A program made the translations under genes and the position numbers. Source: Alcanivoracaceae bacterium (GTDB taxonomy: Bacteria > Pseudomonadota > Gammaproteobacteria > Xanthomonadales > Marinicellaceae). From it: a stretch of 64,000 bases of DNA. Positions 57,020 through 64,000 of the stretch are shown here, one piece after another. The notes beneath the pieces are model-generated. The model was not told the DNA's origin. It saw only the letters and a program-made list of their open reading frames with translations, and searched no databases. How positions within the stretch are numbered: position 1 is the stretch's first letter; every line of letters begins with the position of its first letter. Location: contig JADGEI010000001.1 in NCBI GenBank assembly GCA_016744455.1, forward strand, positions 552,971 through 616,970, given 5' to 3'.

Positions 57020-60000
57020 ATGAATAAATTAATTTGTATATTGATATTGCTGCTTACTACACAAGCAGGAATAACTTCTAGTCCATCCAACGACAAATCA
57101 AGCGATGACAAAGAACCGAAAAAATTACTGAGCAAAGAAACATTTGCTGGGTTAAAATTACGCAACCTTGGGCCCGCCTTAATGTCAGGCCGTATTGCCG
57201 ATATTGCCCTGCACCCAACCAAGAAAAGCACTTGGTATGTCGGTGTTGGTTCTGGTGGGGTTTGGAAAACAACCAATGCAGGCACGACATGGGAGCCTAT
57301 TTTTGATAAACAAAAAGTTTACTCGATTGGCAGTGTCACGCTTGATCCAAGTAACCCAAATACAGTATGGGTTGGAACAGGAGAAAACACAGGTGGTAGA
57401 CACAGCAGTTTTGGCGATGGAATTTATCGCAGCTTAGATGGCGGTAAAAATTGGGCAAATATGGGATTAAAAAAATCTGAACATATTTCAACTGTAATTA
57501 TCCACCCAACAGATTCAAACACTCTATGGGTTGCTGCTCAGGGTCCATTGTGGTCAAAAGGTGGTGAACGAGGCCTGTATAAAACAACAGATAGTGGAAA
57601 AAAATGGAAAAAAGTATTGGGTGATGATGAATGGACAGGCGTTACTGATATTGTTATTGACCCGAGAAATCCTGATGTTTTATATGCAGCTACTTGGCAA
57701 AGGCACCGAACCGTCGCTGCTTATATGGGCGGAGGACCAAAAACAGCTATTCATAAAACTGAAGATGGTGGCAAAACATGGACACAACTGAAAGAAGGCT
57801 TGCCAAAAACCACCATGGGGAAAATTGGTTTAGCCATTTCACCACAACAACCTGATGTACTATACGCAGCCATCGAATTAGAACGTCGAACTGGAGGCGT
57901 ATTTAAATCAACCAACCAAGGTGCATCATGGAGCAAACAATCGGATACGGTTTCAGGCGCAACTGGCCCACATTATTACCAAGAACTATATGCTTCTCCA
58001 CATGCCTTTGATCGAATTTATTTAGCCAATGTTCGTATGAAAATATCTGATAATGGTGGCAAAACTTTCCGTACCATGGAAGAAAAAAACAAACATTCTG
58101 ATAATCACGCCATGGCATTTAGAAAAGATGACCCAGAATACTTAATGATAGGAACTGATGGCGGTATGTACGAAAGTTTTGATTTAGCCAAGAGTTGGCG
58201 TTTTGTTGCAAACTTACCCGTCACTCAATATTATAAAGTAGCTGTAGATGATGCTAAACCTTTTTACCACATTTATGGTGGTACCCAAGACAACAACACC
58301 CAAGGCGGACCATCTCGAACTGATAACGTGCATGGCATTAGAAACTCCGATTGGTATGTCGTTCTTTTTGGAGACGGCCATCAACCGGCAACCGAACCAG
58401 GCAACCCTGACATCATGTATGCCGAATGGCAGCAAGGAAACTTAGTGAGAGTAGATAAAACTACTGGTGAAATCGTCTACATCCAACCACAAGCAGGTGC
58501 TGATGATCCTAAAGAACGATTCAATTGGGATGCTCCAATCTTAGTAAGCCCACACAAAGCCACACGATTATATTTTGCTTCTCAACGTGTTTGGAAATCT
58601 GAAGATCGGGGCAATTCGTGGACAGCTATTTCAAAAGACCTAACAAAAAACCAAGAACGATTAGCCTTACCTATAATGGGCAAAACTCAAAGCTGGGATA
58701 CACCATGGGATGTGTTAGCAATGAGTAATTATAACACCATTACTTCTTTGGCTGAATCGCCTTTAAAAGCAGGATTAATTTATGCTGGAACTGATGATGG
58801 TTCCATTCAAATAACAGATAACGGAGGTAAGGATTGGCGAGAAATACATGTATCTAAATTACCAGGTGTACCAAAAACCGCTTTTGTCAATGATATAAAA
58901 GCGGATTTGTTTGATGAAAATACAGTTTATATCGCATTAGATAATCATAAATTTGGCGATTACAAACCTTACTTACTTAGAAGTACTAACAAAGGTAAAA
59001 GTTGGAAATCCATCAGTGGAGATTTGCCAAAAAATCACTTAGTTTGGCGTATGGTGCAAGATCATATAAATAAAGACCTGATGTTTGTTGGTACTGAATT
59101 TGGATTATTCTTTAGCATCAATGCTGGCGAAAAATGGATTAAATTATCAGGCGATATACCGACCATATCCATTCGAGACTTAGCCATTCAAAGAAGAGAA
59201 AACGATTTAATTGCAGCTTCTTTTGGGCGAGGATTTTTTATCTTTGATGATTATTCCTTATTACGTGATGTTAATAAACAACAGTTAGAAAAAACTGCGA
59301 CCTTATTTCCTGTCAAAGAAGCCTTGTGGTATATGCCTAAAAGAATATTAGGTTTTGAAGAAAAAGCCTCACAAGGTGATAGTTTGTTTACTGCAAAAAA
59401 CCCACCCTTTGGTAGCATCTTCAATTATTACTTAAAAAATGGATTAAAAACCGCAAAAGAATTACGCAAAGAATCTGAGAAAAAAAGCCTAAAAGACAAA
59501 AAAGCAATCTCTTTCCCGGGTTGGAATACTGTTGAGGCCGAAAGATTGGAAAGCAAACCAAGTATCTGGCTAACTGTAAAAGACATTGACGGAAACGTAG
59601 TTAGACGCATTCAAGGCCCAGCTAAAAAAGGATTCAATCAAGCTGTTTGGGACTTACGATACCCTGCATCTCAAGCCATAGGTACTCAAGGTGGCTTTGG
59701 AGATAAACCCGAAGGCATGTTAGCAGCACCAGGTACATATTCTGTCACAATGACTGAGCAAATCAAGGGTCAATTTAAGCAAATTGGTGATCCTCAGACT
59801 TTTAAAGTAAAACGTCTAGGAAAAGGCTCTCTTAAGGGAGTTGAACTCGAAGTAACTGTTGCATTTTGGAAACAATTAGCAAATATGCAAAGGCAAGTCA
59901 GTGCTACTTCAAAAGCATTGTCCAATAACCTTAAAAGGGTAAAAGAGCTCCAAAAAGCATTGGTAAGAAGTTATACTGAACCCGGTGTTTTGGATCAAGA

Positions 60001-60310
60001 GCTAGCTAGTATCATCAAGCAGTTAAATGCACTAGATGTGGAACTTAATGGTCAAGGCACTAAAAATGGTATAGGTGAAAAAAATCACACCACTATTTTT
60101 GATCGAATTGGTGCAGCAATGCTGGGAACCACATTTTCAACATATGGACCAACAGAAACTCACAAGCAAACACTTGCTATAGCCCGCAGTCAATTTGATA
60201 TTTTACAATCCAAGTTGAACGACTTGTTAAAAAATCAAATCCCTTCATTTGAAGAAAAACTTCAACAAGCAGGCGCTCCTTGGGTATCGGGTGGAAGTTT
60301 ACCAAATTAA
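57020..60310 (+). CDS. Exported sortilin/BNR-repeat protein
   Basis: 1096 residues with a signal peptide (LICILILLLTTQAGITS). Residues about 45-760 carry many Asp-box/BNR repeats of the form S-x-D-x-G-x-T-W (TTNAGTTWEP, SLDGGKNWAN, TTDSGKKWKK, TEDGGKTWTQ, STNQGASWSK, SEDRGNSWTA, STNKGKSWKS). This is the VPS10/sortilin-type large propeller. The C-terminal 250 residues include an Ig-like part (GFNQAVWDLRYPAS) and a helical region (QRQVSATSKALSNNLKRVKEL). Proteins of this kind are common in secreting marine bacteria and are often labelled glycosyl hydrolases. No catalytic residues are evident. It lacks the FxNGFE ending. Confidence 0.88.
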   Translation: MNKLICILILLLTTQAGITSSPSNDKSSDDKEPKKLLSKETFAGLKLRNLGPALMSGRIADIALHPTKKSTWYVGVGSGGVWKTTNAGTTWEPIFDKQKVYSIGSVTLDPSNPNTVWVGTGENTGGRHSSFGDGIYRSLDGGKNWANMGLKKSEHISTVIIHPTDSNTLWVAAQGPLWSKGGERGLYKTTDSGKKWKKVLGDDEWTGVTDIVIDPRNPDVLYAATWQRHRTVAAYMGGGPKTAIHKTEDGGKTWTQLKEGLPKTTMGKIGLAISPQQPDVLYAAIELERRTGGVFKSTNQGASWSKQSDTVSGATGPHYYQELYASPHAFDRIYLANVRMKISDNGGKTFRTMEEKNKHSDNHAMAFRKDDPEYLMIGTDGGMYESFDLAKSWRFVANLPVTQYYKVAVDDAKPFYHIYGGTQDNNTQGGPSRTDNVHGIRNSDWYVVLFGDGHQPATEPGNPDIMYAEWQQGNLVRVDKTTGEIVYIQPQAGADDPKERFNWDAPILVSPHKATRLYFASQRVWKSEDRGNSWTAISKDLTKNQERLALPIMGKTQSWDTPWDVLAMSNYNTITSLAESPLKAGLIYAGTDDGSIQITDNGGKDWREIHVSKLPGVPKTAFVNDIKADLFDENTVYIALDNHKFGDYKPYLLRSTNKGKSWKSISGDLPKNHLVWRMVQDHINKDLMFVGTEFGLFFSINAGEKWIKLSGDIPTISIRDLAIQRRENDLIAASFGRGFFIFDDYSLLRDVNKQQLEKTATLFPVKEALWYMPKRILGFEEKASQGDSLFTAKNPPFGSIFNYYLKNGLKTAKELRKESEKKSLKDKKAISFPGWNTVEAERLESKPSIWLTVKDIDGNVVRRIQGPAKKGFNQAVWDLRYPASQAIGTQGGFGDKPEGMLAAPGTYSVTMTEQIKGQFKQIGDPQTFKVKRLGKGSLKGVELEVTVAFWKQLANMQRQVSATSKALSNNLKRVKELQKALVRSYTEPGVLDQELASIIKQLNALDVELNGQGTKNGIGEKNHTTIFDRIGAAMLGTTFSTYGPTETHKQTLAIARSQFDILQSKLNDLLKNQIPSFEEKLQQAGAPWVSGGSLPN

Positions 60311-60323
60311 CACTCATGTTTAT

Positions 60324-60362
60324 TATTCCACACAAATGAAAATTTTTTATTTGTGTGGAATA
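60324..60362 (+). terminator. Long hairpin after the sortilin-like gene
   Basis: A 14-bp perfect stem TATTCCACACAAAT / ATTTGTGTGGAATA with an A/T-rich loop, 14 nt after the stop codon. No clear T-tract follows, so it may act as a terminator or as an mRNA 3' stabiliser. Confidence 0.55.
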
Positions 60363-60517
60363 CAAAATTTAGAGAACTATTTTTAAAGTGGAATATATTA
60401 TATACTATAACATAGAGGACATACATCTGTAGGAATAATCATACAACTCAAATAGTATTTCAGCTACATAAAAATTAGTGATAAATTTGTAAAATATTCC
60501 TTTTCAAGGAGAATTTT

Positions 60518-60613
60518 ATAACTATTGCAAGAGAATAACTCATATCGATCGATGATACGCCTTATTATCATGTCATGACAAGATGTGTCCGACGTACTTT
60601 TTTACCAATTTAA
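60518..60613 (+). pseudogene. Remnant of an IS200-like / REP-associated tyrosine transposase
   Basis: A readable frame, broken by a stop near its start, gives LISIDDTPYYHVMTRCVRR. This is the conserved N-terminal YYHVxxRCVRR motif of Y1-type (RAYT) transposases. It is preceded by AAGGAG but has ATA instead of ATG. Only about 30 codons remain. REP-like palindromes lie downstream at 60864 and within the RT gene, which fits a past RAYT system. Confidence 0.6.
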
Positions 60614-60863
60614 AACAACTATACAAATTTCACAAATCGTGTGAGACCTATAACTATGTTTCAAATAAGTGAAAATTTATATTTTTTGTAAAGTAACTTC
60701 AATTTTTCAAAACCAAGCCTAAAAACTCAACAAACCTGACAAAAATTAAACCAAATGTTTTGATTTGCATTTGATTTAAGTTTTCAACAAATGCCTGTCG
60801 ATGTTTATTATCAATTTTATCATTTATAGGTATAAAAAACAGGGGTGTTTCTTAAGGATTTAT
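60614..60863. other. Non-coding AT-rich stretch
   Basis: Continues from the transposase remnant to the first palindromic repeat. No gene or structure is recognised. Confidence 0.4.
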
Positions 60864-60909
60864 GTTGGGCTGCGCAAGCGTAGGTTGGCGCTGAGGTACG
60901 AAGCCCAAC
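60864..60909. repeat. Palindromic repeat with GTTGGGCT / AGCCCAAC ends
   Basis: Starts GTTGGGCTGCGCAAGC and ends ACGAAGCCCAAC, forming a hairpin with a GC-rich interior that contrasts with its AT-rich surroundings. The first 16 nt recur at 61003-61018 without the partner arm. It resembles a REP-type repeat. Confidence 0.6.
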
Positions 60910-61002
60910 GATCGATGTTTAATTTGATGATTTTATTTGGTTTAGTTTTTATTGGCGTAAAGGATTTTTAAATTAAAATATTGGTGGATTTGAGGGTTTG
61001 GT

Positions 61003-61018
61003 GTTGGGCTGCGCAAGC
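61003..61018. repeat. Second copy of GTTGGGCTGCGCAAGC
   Basis: Exact 16-nt repeat of the start of the element at 60864. It is a truncated copy, just downstream of the DGR target gene. Confidence 0.6.
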
Positions 61019-61109
61019 TTAGTCCGACCTTACCGAGGTGAGGTTTACACTCACTTAAATGAACGACCTGGCTCAGCCGCACACCCCATCGATTAATAAA
61101 AATTTAAAA

Positions 61110-61242
61110 TCACTGTCCGCCTCGTACCAATCGGACATAACCGCCATAGTCACGATCCCTGCCGCTACCATAGCCGTAATAGAAGTACAATACCCATGCA
61201 CTGTCCGAGTTAAAAGCATTGGGAGAAGAACTCCAAAACCAG
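61110..61242 (-). repeat. DGR variable repeat (VR)
   Basis: 133 bp at the 3' end of the target gene, aligned without gaps to 63379-63511 (offset 2269). I count 26 mismatches; 25 are at positions where the template has adenine on the coding strand (T on the plus strand). The exception is 61158/63427. Similarity stops at the target stop codon on one side and after 28 identical bases (61215-61242) on the other. Confidence 0.93.
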
Positions 61243-61619
61243 TCATTAGTTGGTGTATTTGGAAATATTGCACTATTTATAGCAGGGTAGTAGCGATCAT
61301 AGGCTGCTATGGATCTTAATTCTTTAATATTTGGTACACGCCAACTAAGCCCGGCTAATGAACTGTTATCTGCCAAATCTAACGCAGCCTGCCAATCATG
61401 TGGTGTTGCTGTTCCTGTCATGCAATCTGAACCGCTTAAACCTTGGGCGCATCTTTTCCAAATTAAATTTGTTTTATTATCTGTTACTGTATTATTAACA
61501 TTTACTGTATATCTACTATCCTCCCAGTCGTGTTTTATGTTTGGATTGGTTGTTTGTTGAGCATTAGCATGATTTGTTATTAAAATGCTAATGCTTAAAA
61601 TTAAGATTATTTTATACAT
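61110..61619 (-). CDS. DGR variable (target) protein, secreted, DUF1566-type
   Basis: 169 residues from the ATG at 61619 (GGAG six nt upstream). Upstream in-frame starts are rejected because this one yields a clean signal peptide (MYKIILILSISILITNHANA). The mature protein has the DUF1566 (Lcl C-terminal) pattern: TVTDNKTNLIWKRCAQG, WQAALDLAD, LSWRVPNIKELRSIAAYDR, then DWFWSSSPN. The last 44 residues lie in the variable repeat. By comparison with the template, about 19 residues there differ, mostly where the template encodes Asn. The domain is a C-type-lectin-like scaffold in other DGR targets, so the diversified face probably binds ligands outside the cytoplasm. It lies 47 nt downstream of the RT gene and is probably on the same transcript. 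Confidence 0.88.
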   Translation of the reverse strand: MYKIILILSISILITNHANAQQTTNPNIKHDWEDSRYTVNVNNTVTDNKTNLIWKRCAQGLSGSDCMTGTATPHDWQAALDLADNSSLAGLSWRVPNIKELRSIAAYDRYYPAINSAIFPNTPTNDWFWSSSPNAFNSDSAWVLYFYYGYGSGRDRDYGGYVRLVRGGQ

Positions 61620-61666
61620 ATTGTTCTCCATTAAATTTCTTGTTATTTTGCTTGTTATTTTCACTG

Positions 61667-63382
61667 TTAATTGTTTTGGTTTAATATTTCGAAATGATTA
61701 CCCTTTTGTATTAAGCAAATATGATTGGGAAATGTATTGATAAAGTATTGCCGTTGTTCATGGTATTTAGAAACATTTTTTGGTTGCCATTTTTGATGTA
61801 ATTGATAATTATGTAACCGATAAAGTGTATAAATCCATATATACGAGCTTAGAGTATTTAATAAATTATTATAATAATTTGCATGAATCATATGTCCCTG
61901 ATAACTGGATATAGTGCTCTGAAGCAATTGTCTTAGCTCAGGATTTAGGTCAATTAGGGTTAATGCACCTATTTGGGAATCAGATTCACCCTCGTTCCCA
62001 TGCTCCTGCGTGGGAATGCATACTTCCGCTACCACGCGGACAAACTGTGAAACAACTGCCGGACGCGGGACTTCTGTCTCGCCTAACCCAATAGATAGGC
62101 GGGGCTGAAGCCCCGGTTCCGTATAATCCCGAGTTATTTCACAAACTCGGAGCGCGGGAGCGAGTTTAGATTCATTATCTGGCAACTTAGTATTTATTTC
62201 TCTTAATATTCGTTTTTTTAATCCATTGGCTAAATAGCCTTGTTCGCTCACCCATATAAACGGCTGTTGAGTAAATTGATAGTACAATCTTAACTGCTTT
62301 AGATATTTTAAATGAATTGGCTTGTGATAATCTTTTATCAAAGGTGCATTAACATGCTTTGTATTTGGCTGGCAAAACAATTGGCTCTTGATATCTTTTA
62401 ACTTTTGTTGCAGATTGTTTAATACTCTTTTTCGGACTAATTTATATCGTGGTTTAATGATATATCTTAAAAAATCAGCACCATTTGTGATAGGTCTAAG
62501 TTTTTTTTCTGCTTTAAGCTTTAATTGTAATTTATTAGCTAAAAAGTTTTCAATTTTAGTTTGCCATTGTAACAACTGTGCTTTATCTTCGTGCAATAAA
62601 ATAAAATCATCTACATAGCGGATATAATGCTTACATTTAAGTTTGTGTTTGACAAACTGATCCAGCTCATTTAAATAGACATTTGAAAAAAACTGACTGG
62701 TTAAATTACCAATTGGCAAGCCTTTATCAATGGCACAATTTGTTAATTGTTTGTGTAATGGTATCTTATTAAACTTTTGTTGTGCACCATAATGGTAATT
62801 TATTTTAGTAATTGGTTGTAAAATTTTCTCTATAATTTGATAGATAAATTTAATGTTTTGATACTTATTAGATTGTTGATAACCTTTACCTTTGATTTTT
62901 AACAAATATTTTTTAAAATGTCGTATCAGAATATTTTGAAGTATTTTTCTATCTATCGAATAAAAATAATTAAAAACATCCAATTGTAGATAATAACTTT
63001 GTGGGTGCTTTGCTTGTTGGTGTCGCATAAATTTCTGCAAGCGATTGACGGCAAAATGAGTACCCTTTGTTTTCCTGTTAGCAGCACAGTCATATATAAA
63101 CTTTGGAGTAATTATTTTTTCAAGTTTTGCCACTATATAATGATGTACTATCCTGTCTTTAAAATGTGGCGCATGTATTTCCCTTGGTTTTACACCATTT
63201 TGTGCGATAAAACACCGCATTGTAGCTGGTTGCCAAGTTAAAGATTGCAATGCCTGTTGAGTATTTAGGAGATTATTTAACAAATTACTTTCATATGTTT
63301 GTGCCTGGGTTCCTGCTGATTTACCCTTGCGACATTTTAAGTATGCAGTATATATTTGCTTAAAGTTAATACTCTTGTTCAC
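61667..63382 (-). CDS. DGR reverse transcriptase with an in-frame repeat insertion
   Basis: 571 residues from a GTG start that overlaps the end of the template repeat. The N-terminus YLKCRKGKSAGT and IHAPHFKDRIVHH are typical of DGR enzymes. Motif A is LQLDVFNYFYSID (Asp134), motif B IGNLTSQ (224-230, the DGR form instead of QGxxxSP), and the catalytic YVDD is at 256-259. A FLRYIIK segment follows, and the conserved SYQGHMIHAN is at 493-502. It should copy the template RNA with adenine-directed errors. Residues about 407-470 are encoded by a GC-rich palindromic insertion unlike the rest, which makes the protein longer than usual. No Avd or HRDC accessory gene is seen nearby. Confidence 0.92.
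   Translation of the reverse strand: MNKSINFKQIYTAYLKCRKGKSAGTQAQTYESNLLNNLLNTQQALQSLTWQPATMRCFIAQNGVKPREIHAPHFKDRIVHHYIVAKLEKIITPKFIYDCAANRKTKGTHFAVNRLQKFMRHQQAKHPQSYYLQLDVFNYFYSIDRKILQNILIRHFKKYLLKIKGKGYQQSNKYQNIKFIYQIIEKILQPITKINYHYGAQQKFNKIPLHKQLTNCAIDKGLPIGNLTSQFFSNVYLNELDQFVKHKLKCKHYIRYVDDFILLHEDKAQLLQWQTKIENFLANKLQLKLKAEKKLRPITNGADFLRYIIKPRYKLVRKRVLNNLQQKLKDIKSQLFCQPNTKHVNAPLIKDYHKPIHLKYLKQLRLYYQFTQQPFIWVSEQGYLANGLKKRILREINTKLPDNESKLAPALRVCEITRDYTEPGLQPRLSIGLGETEVPRPAVVSQFVRVVAEVCIPTQEHGNEGESDSQIGALTLIDLNPELRQLLQSTISSYQGHMIHANYYNNLLNTLSSYIWIYTLYRLHNYQLHQKWQPKNVSKYHEQRQYFINTFPNHICLIQKGNHFEILNQNN
61980..62165. repeat. GC-rich composite of palindromic repeats inside the RT gene
   Basis: About 185 bp, much richer in GC than its surroundings. 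It contains several hairpins: TTCCCA/TGGGAA (61995-62016), GGGGCT/AGCCCC (62101-62114) and CCGAGTT/AACTCGG (62129-62150). Units of this kind are dispersed palindromic repeats in many gammaproteobacteria. It keeps the RT frame open and adds roughly 62 residues. Confidence 0.7.
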
Positions 63383-63511
63383 TTTCCGCCTCTTACCAAT
63401 CGGACATAATTGTTATTGTTACGATTATTGTTGTTATCATTGCCGTTATTGAAGTTCAATTTCCATGCATTGTTTGAGTTATTAGCATTGGGAGAAGAAC
63501 TCCAAAACCAG
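63379..63511 (-). repeat. DGR template repeat (TR)
   Basis: 133 bp, nearly all Asn codons in the diversified part when read in the target frame (for example NDNNNNRNNNN). This is the adenine-rich signature of a DGR template. It pairs with the VR at 61110-61242. Its last three bases overlap the GTG start of the RT gene. Upstream of it the sequence does not resemble a target gene, so it is treated as non-coding. Confidence 0.93.
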
Positions 63512-63708
63512 CTGACCTCTATAGCTTTAACAGATAAGAACATGGCATATAACTTAGTTCTTCTCCTTGGTAATACCAGTAAACTGGTGCATAGAGAGCA
63601 CAGTGAATTCAGTATAAAAATAAATGCAATTTGAGTATATAGCTTTAATGCAAGTATTTTTTTAACTGTAGGCATCGCAATTGGTTTAATCATCATAACC
63701 ACTCTGTC

Positions 63709-63728
63709 ATTCCCGCGAAGGCGGGAAT
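63709..63728. repeat. Short GC-rich palindrome
   Basis: ATTCCCGC-GAAG-GCGGGAAT, a hairpin of a type widely dispersed in bacterial genomes, eight nt outside the inverted-repeat element. Confidence 0.7.
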
Positions 63729-63735
63729 CTACTTC

Positions 63736-63896
63736 AGAGACCTTTGCATAAATATATGGCGAAAGAAAAAATAGAGAAAATTTGCCAGATTGAGCCAAAA
63801 ATTGCTGGTAATAGCCAGTTATTGGCGAAATTTTTGGCAAAAAGCTGGTGAATTTAATCATTTTTTACTCGTCAATATAGTTATGCAAAGGTCTCT
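63736..63896. mobile_element. Miniature inverted-repeat element (copy 2, intact ends)
   Basis: 161 bp with perfect 16-nt terminal inverted repeats AGAGACCTTTGCATAA / TTATGCAAAGGTCTCT and a possible 3-bp target duplication TTC on both sides. It has no transposase gene, only a 31-codon open frame. The ends match those of the diverged element at 49908-50067. A similar half-end (AGAGATCTTTGC) occurs just outside, near 63923. Confidence 0.75.
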
Positions 63897-63981
63897 TTCA
63901 TTTATTAGAGATCTTTGCTCGAAACACAATATTTATCTAAAAATGTTAAAATAGATTCATTCACAATATTTATAAAAAATT

Positions 63982-64000
63982 ATGTCTTGGAAACAACTTA
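63982..64000 (+). CDS. Possible start of a gene cut by the window edge
   Basis: ATG followed by six open codons (MSWKQL) at the right edge, after an AT-rich promoter-like stretch (TTAAAATAG). Too little is visible to assign it. Confidence 0.25.

Larger units (their letters stand above)
63512..63981. other. Region upstream of the DGR
   Basis: No gene is supported. An open minus-strand frame continuing from the TR runs through a palindromic repeat and an inverted-repeat element and is not a real protein. The region must contain the promoter of the TR/RT transcript. It includes the repeats listed separately. Confidence 0.5.

Noticed and set aside
57195..58445. Several 60-90 codon frames overlapping the sortilin-like gene
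   Set aside because: All lie in other frames of a well-supported long gene with clear repeats.
61667..63382. RT as a group II intron maturase or retron
   Set aside because: Motif B is IGNLTSQ, there is a TR/VR pair with adenine-specific differences, and no intron domains or msr/msd structure were seen.
63379..63861. Minus-strand open frame of 160 codons ending in the template repeat, as a second DUF1566 protein
   Set aside because: Only the template part resembles a target. The rest is read through a palindromic repeat and an inverted-repeat element, with no DUF1566 core.
63736..63896. CRISPR-like or integrative attachment site near the right end
   Set aside because: Only one terminal inverted repeat pair is present, with no regular direct repeats, integrase or tRNA target. 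No CRISPR array was found anywhere in the window.

Overview
The window is AT-rich DNA from a Gram-negative bacterium, most likely a free-living marine-type gammaproteobacterium. The support is gene content: a fabA-fabB pair, an Mg-type hemB, glutathione reductase, and many exported proteins with signal peptides or lipoboxes. A recurring short motif, [IMV]F-x-N-[GS]-F-E, at the ends of exported proteins recalls Marinicella-like and Xanthomonadales-like genomes. That taxonomic placement is an inference from memory, not a search result.

Layout. 1-4 kb: the 3' part of a Ser/Thr protein kinase with TPR repeats, a small beta-rich protein and an FHA-domain protein (a phospho-signalling locus). 4-10 kb: acyltransferase plus ankyrin lipoprotein, a GntR/YtrA-regulated ABC exporter with a clear palindromic operator, a crotonase and a membrane zinc peptidase. 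10-21.5 kb: a stretch rich in exported proteins (SpoIID-like protein, M14 and M13 peptidases, beta-helix protein, SdiA-regulated-type propeller) interrupted by fabA-fabB. 21.5-26 kb: methyltransferases, a DUF1684 protein, glutathione reductase and a phosphoribosyltransferase. 26.4-33.5 kb: a tightly packed eight-gene operon making dTDP-L-rhamnose and GDP-mannose precursors (rfbBACD, manC), followed by two inositol-monophosphatase-family enzymes including cysQ and an orphan ModA-like lipoprotein. 33.5-37.7 kb: a membrane pyrophosphatase, an unrecognised TPR protein and tRNA-Val(GAC). 37.8-40.3 kb: an ECF sigma / membrane anti-sigma-like / PDZ protein operon. 40.7-50.5 kb: a CPBP protease, an autotransporter-type barrel, aroE, hemB, a TetM-like GTPase, small membrane proteins, a hydrolase-OsmC fusion, and a second ECF sigma factor coupled to a tiny membrane protein. 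50.5-60.3 kb: two beta-lactamase-fold serine hydrolases, an LVIVD-type propeller and a sortilin/BNR-repeat protein.

The most striking system is at 61.1-63.5 kb: a diversity-generating retroelement (DGR). It has a reverse transcriptase with the DGR-type IGNLTSQ and YVDD motifs, a 133-bp template repeat (63379-63511) and a matching variable repeat (61110-61242) at the 3' end of a secreted DUF1566-type protein gene. By hand alignment the repeats differ at 26 positions, and 25 of these fall on adenines of the template's coding strand. The order is template, RT, target, with the template abutting the RT start codon. The RT gene also carries an in-frame GC-rich block of palindromic repeats.

A second theme is the F-x-N-[GS]-FE motif, found at the extreme C-terminus of four otherwise unrelated exported proteins and directly after the signal peptide of a fifth. 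The DGR is flanked by short inverted-repeat elements, palindromic repeats and a transposase remnant, so the right end of the window is an accessory region.
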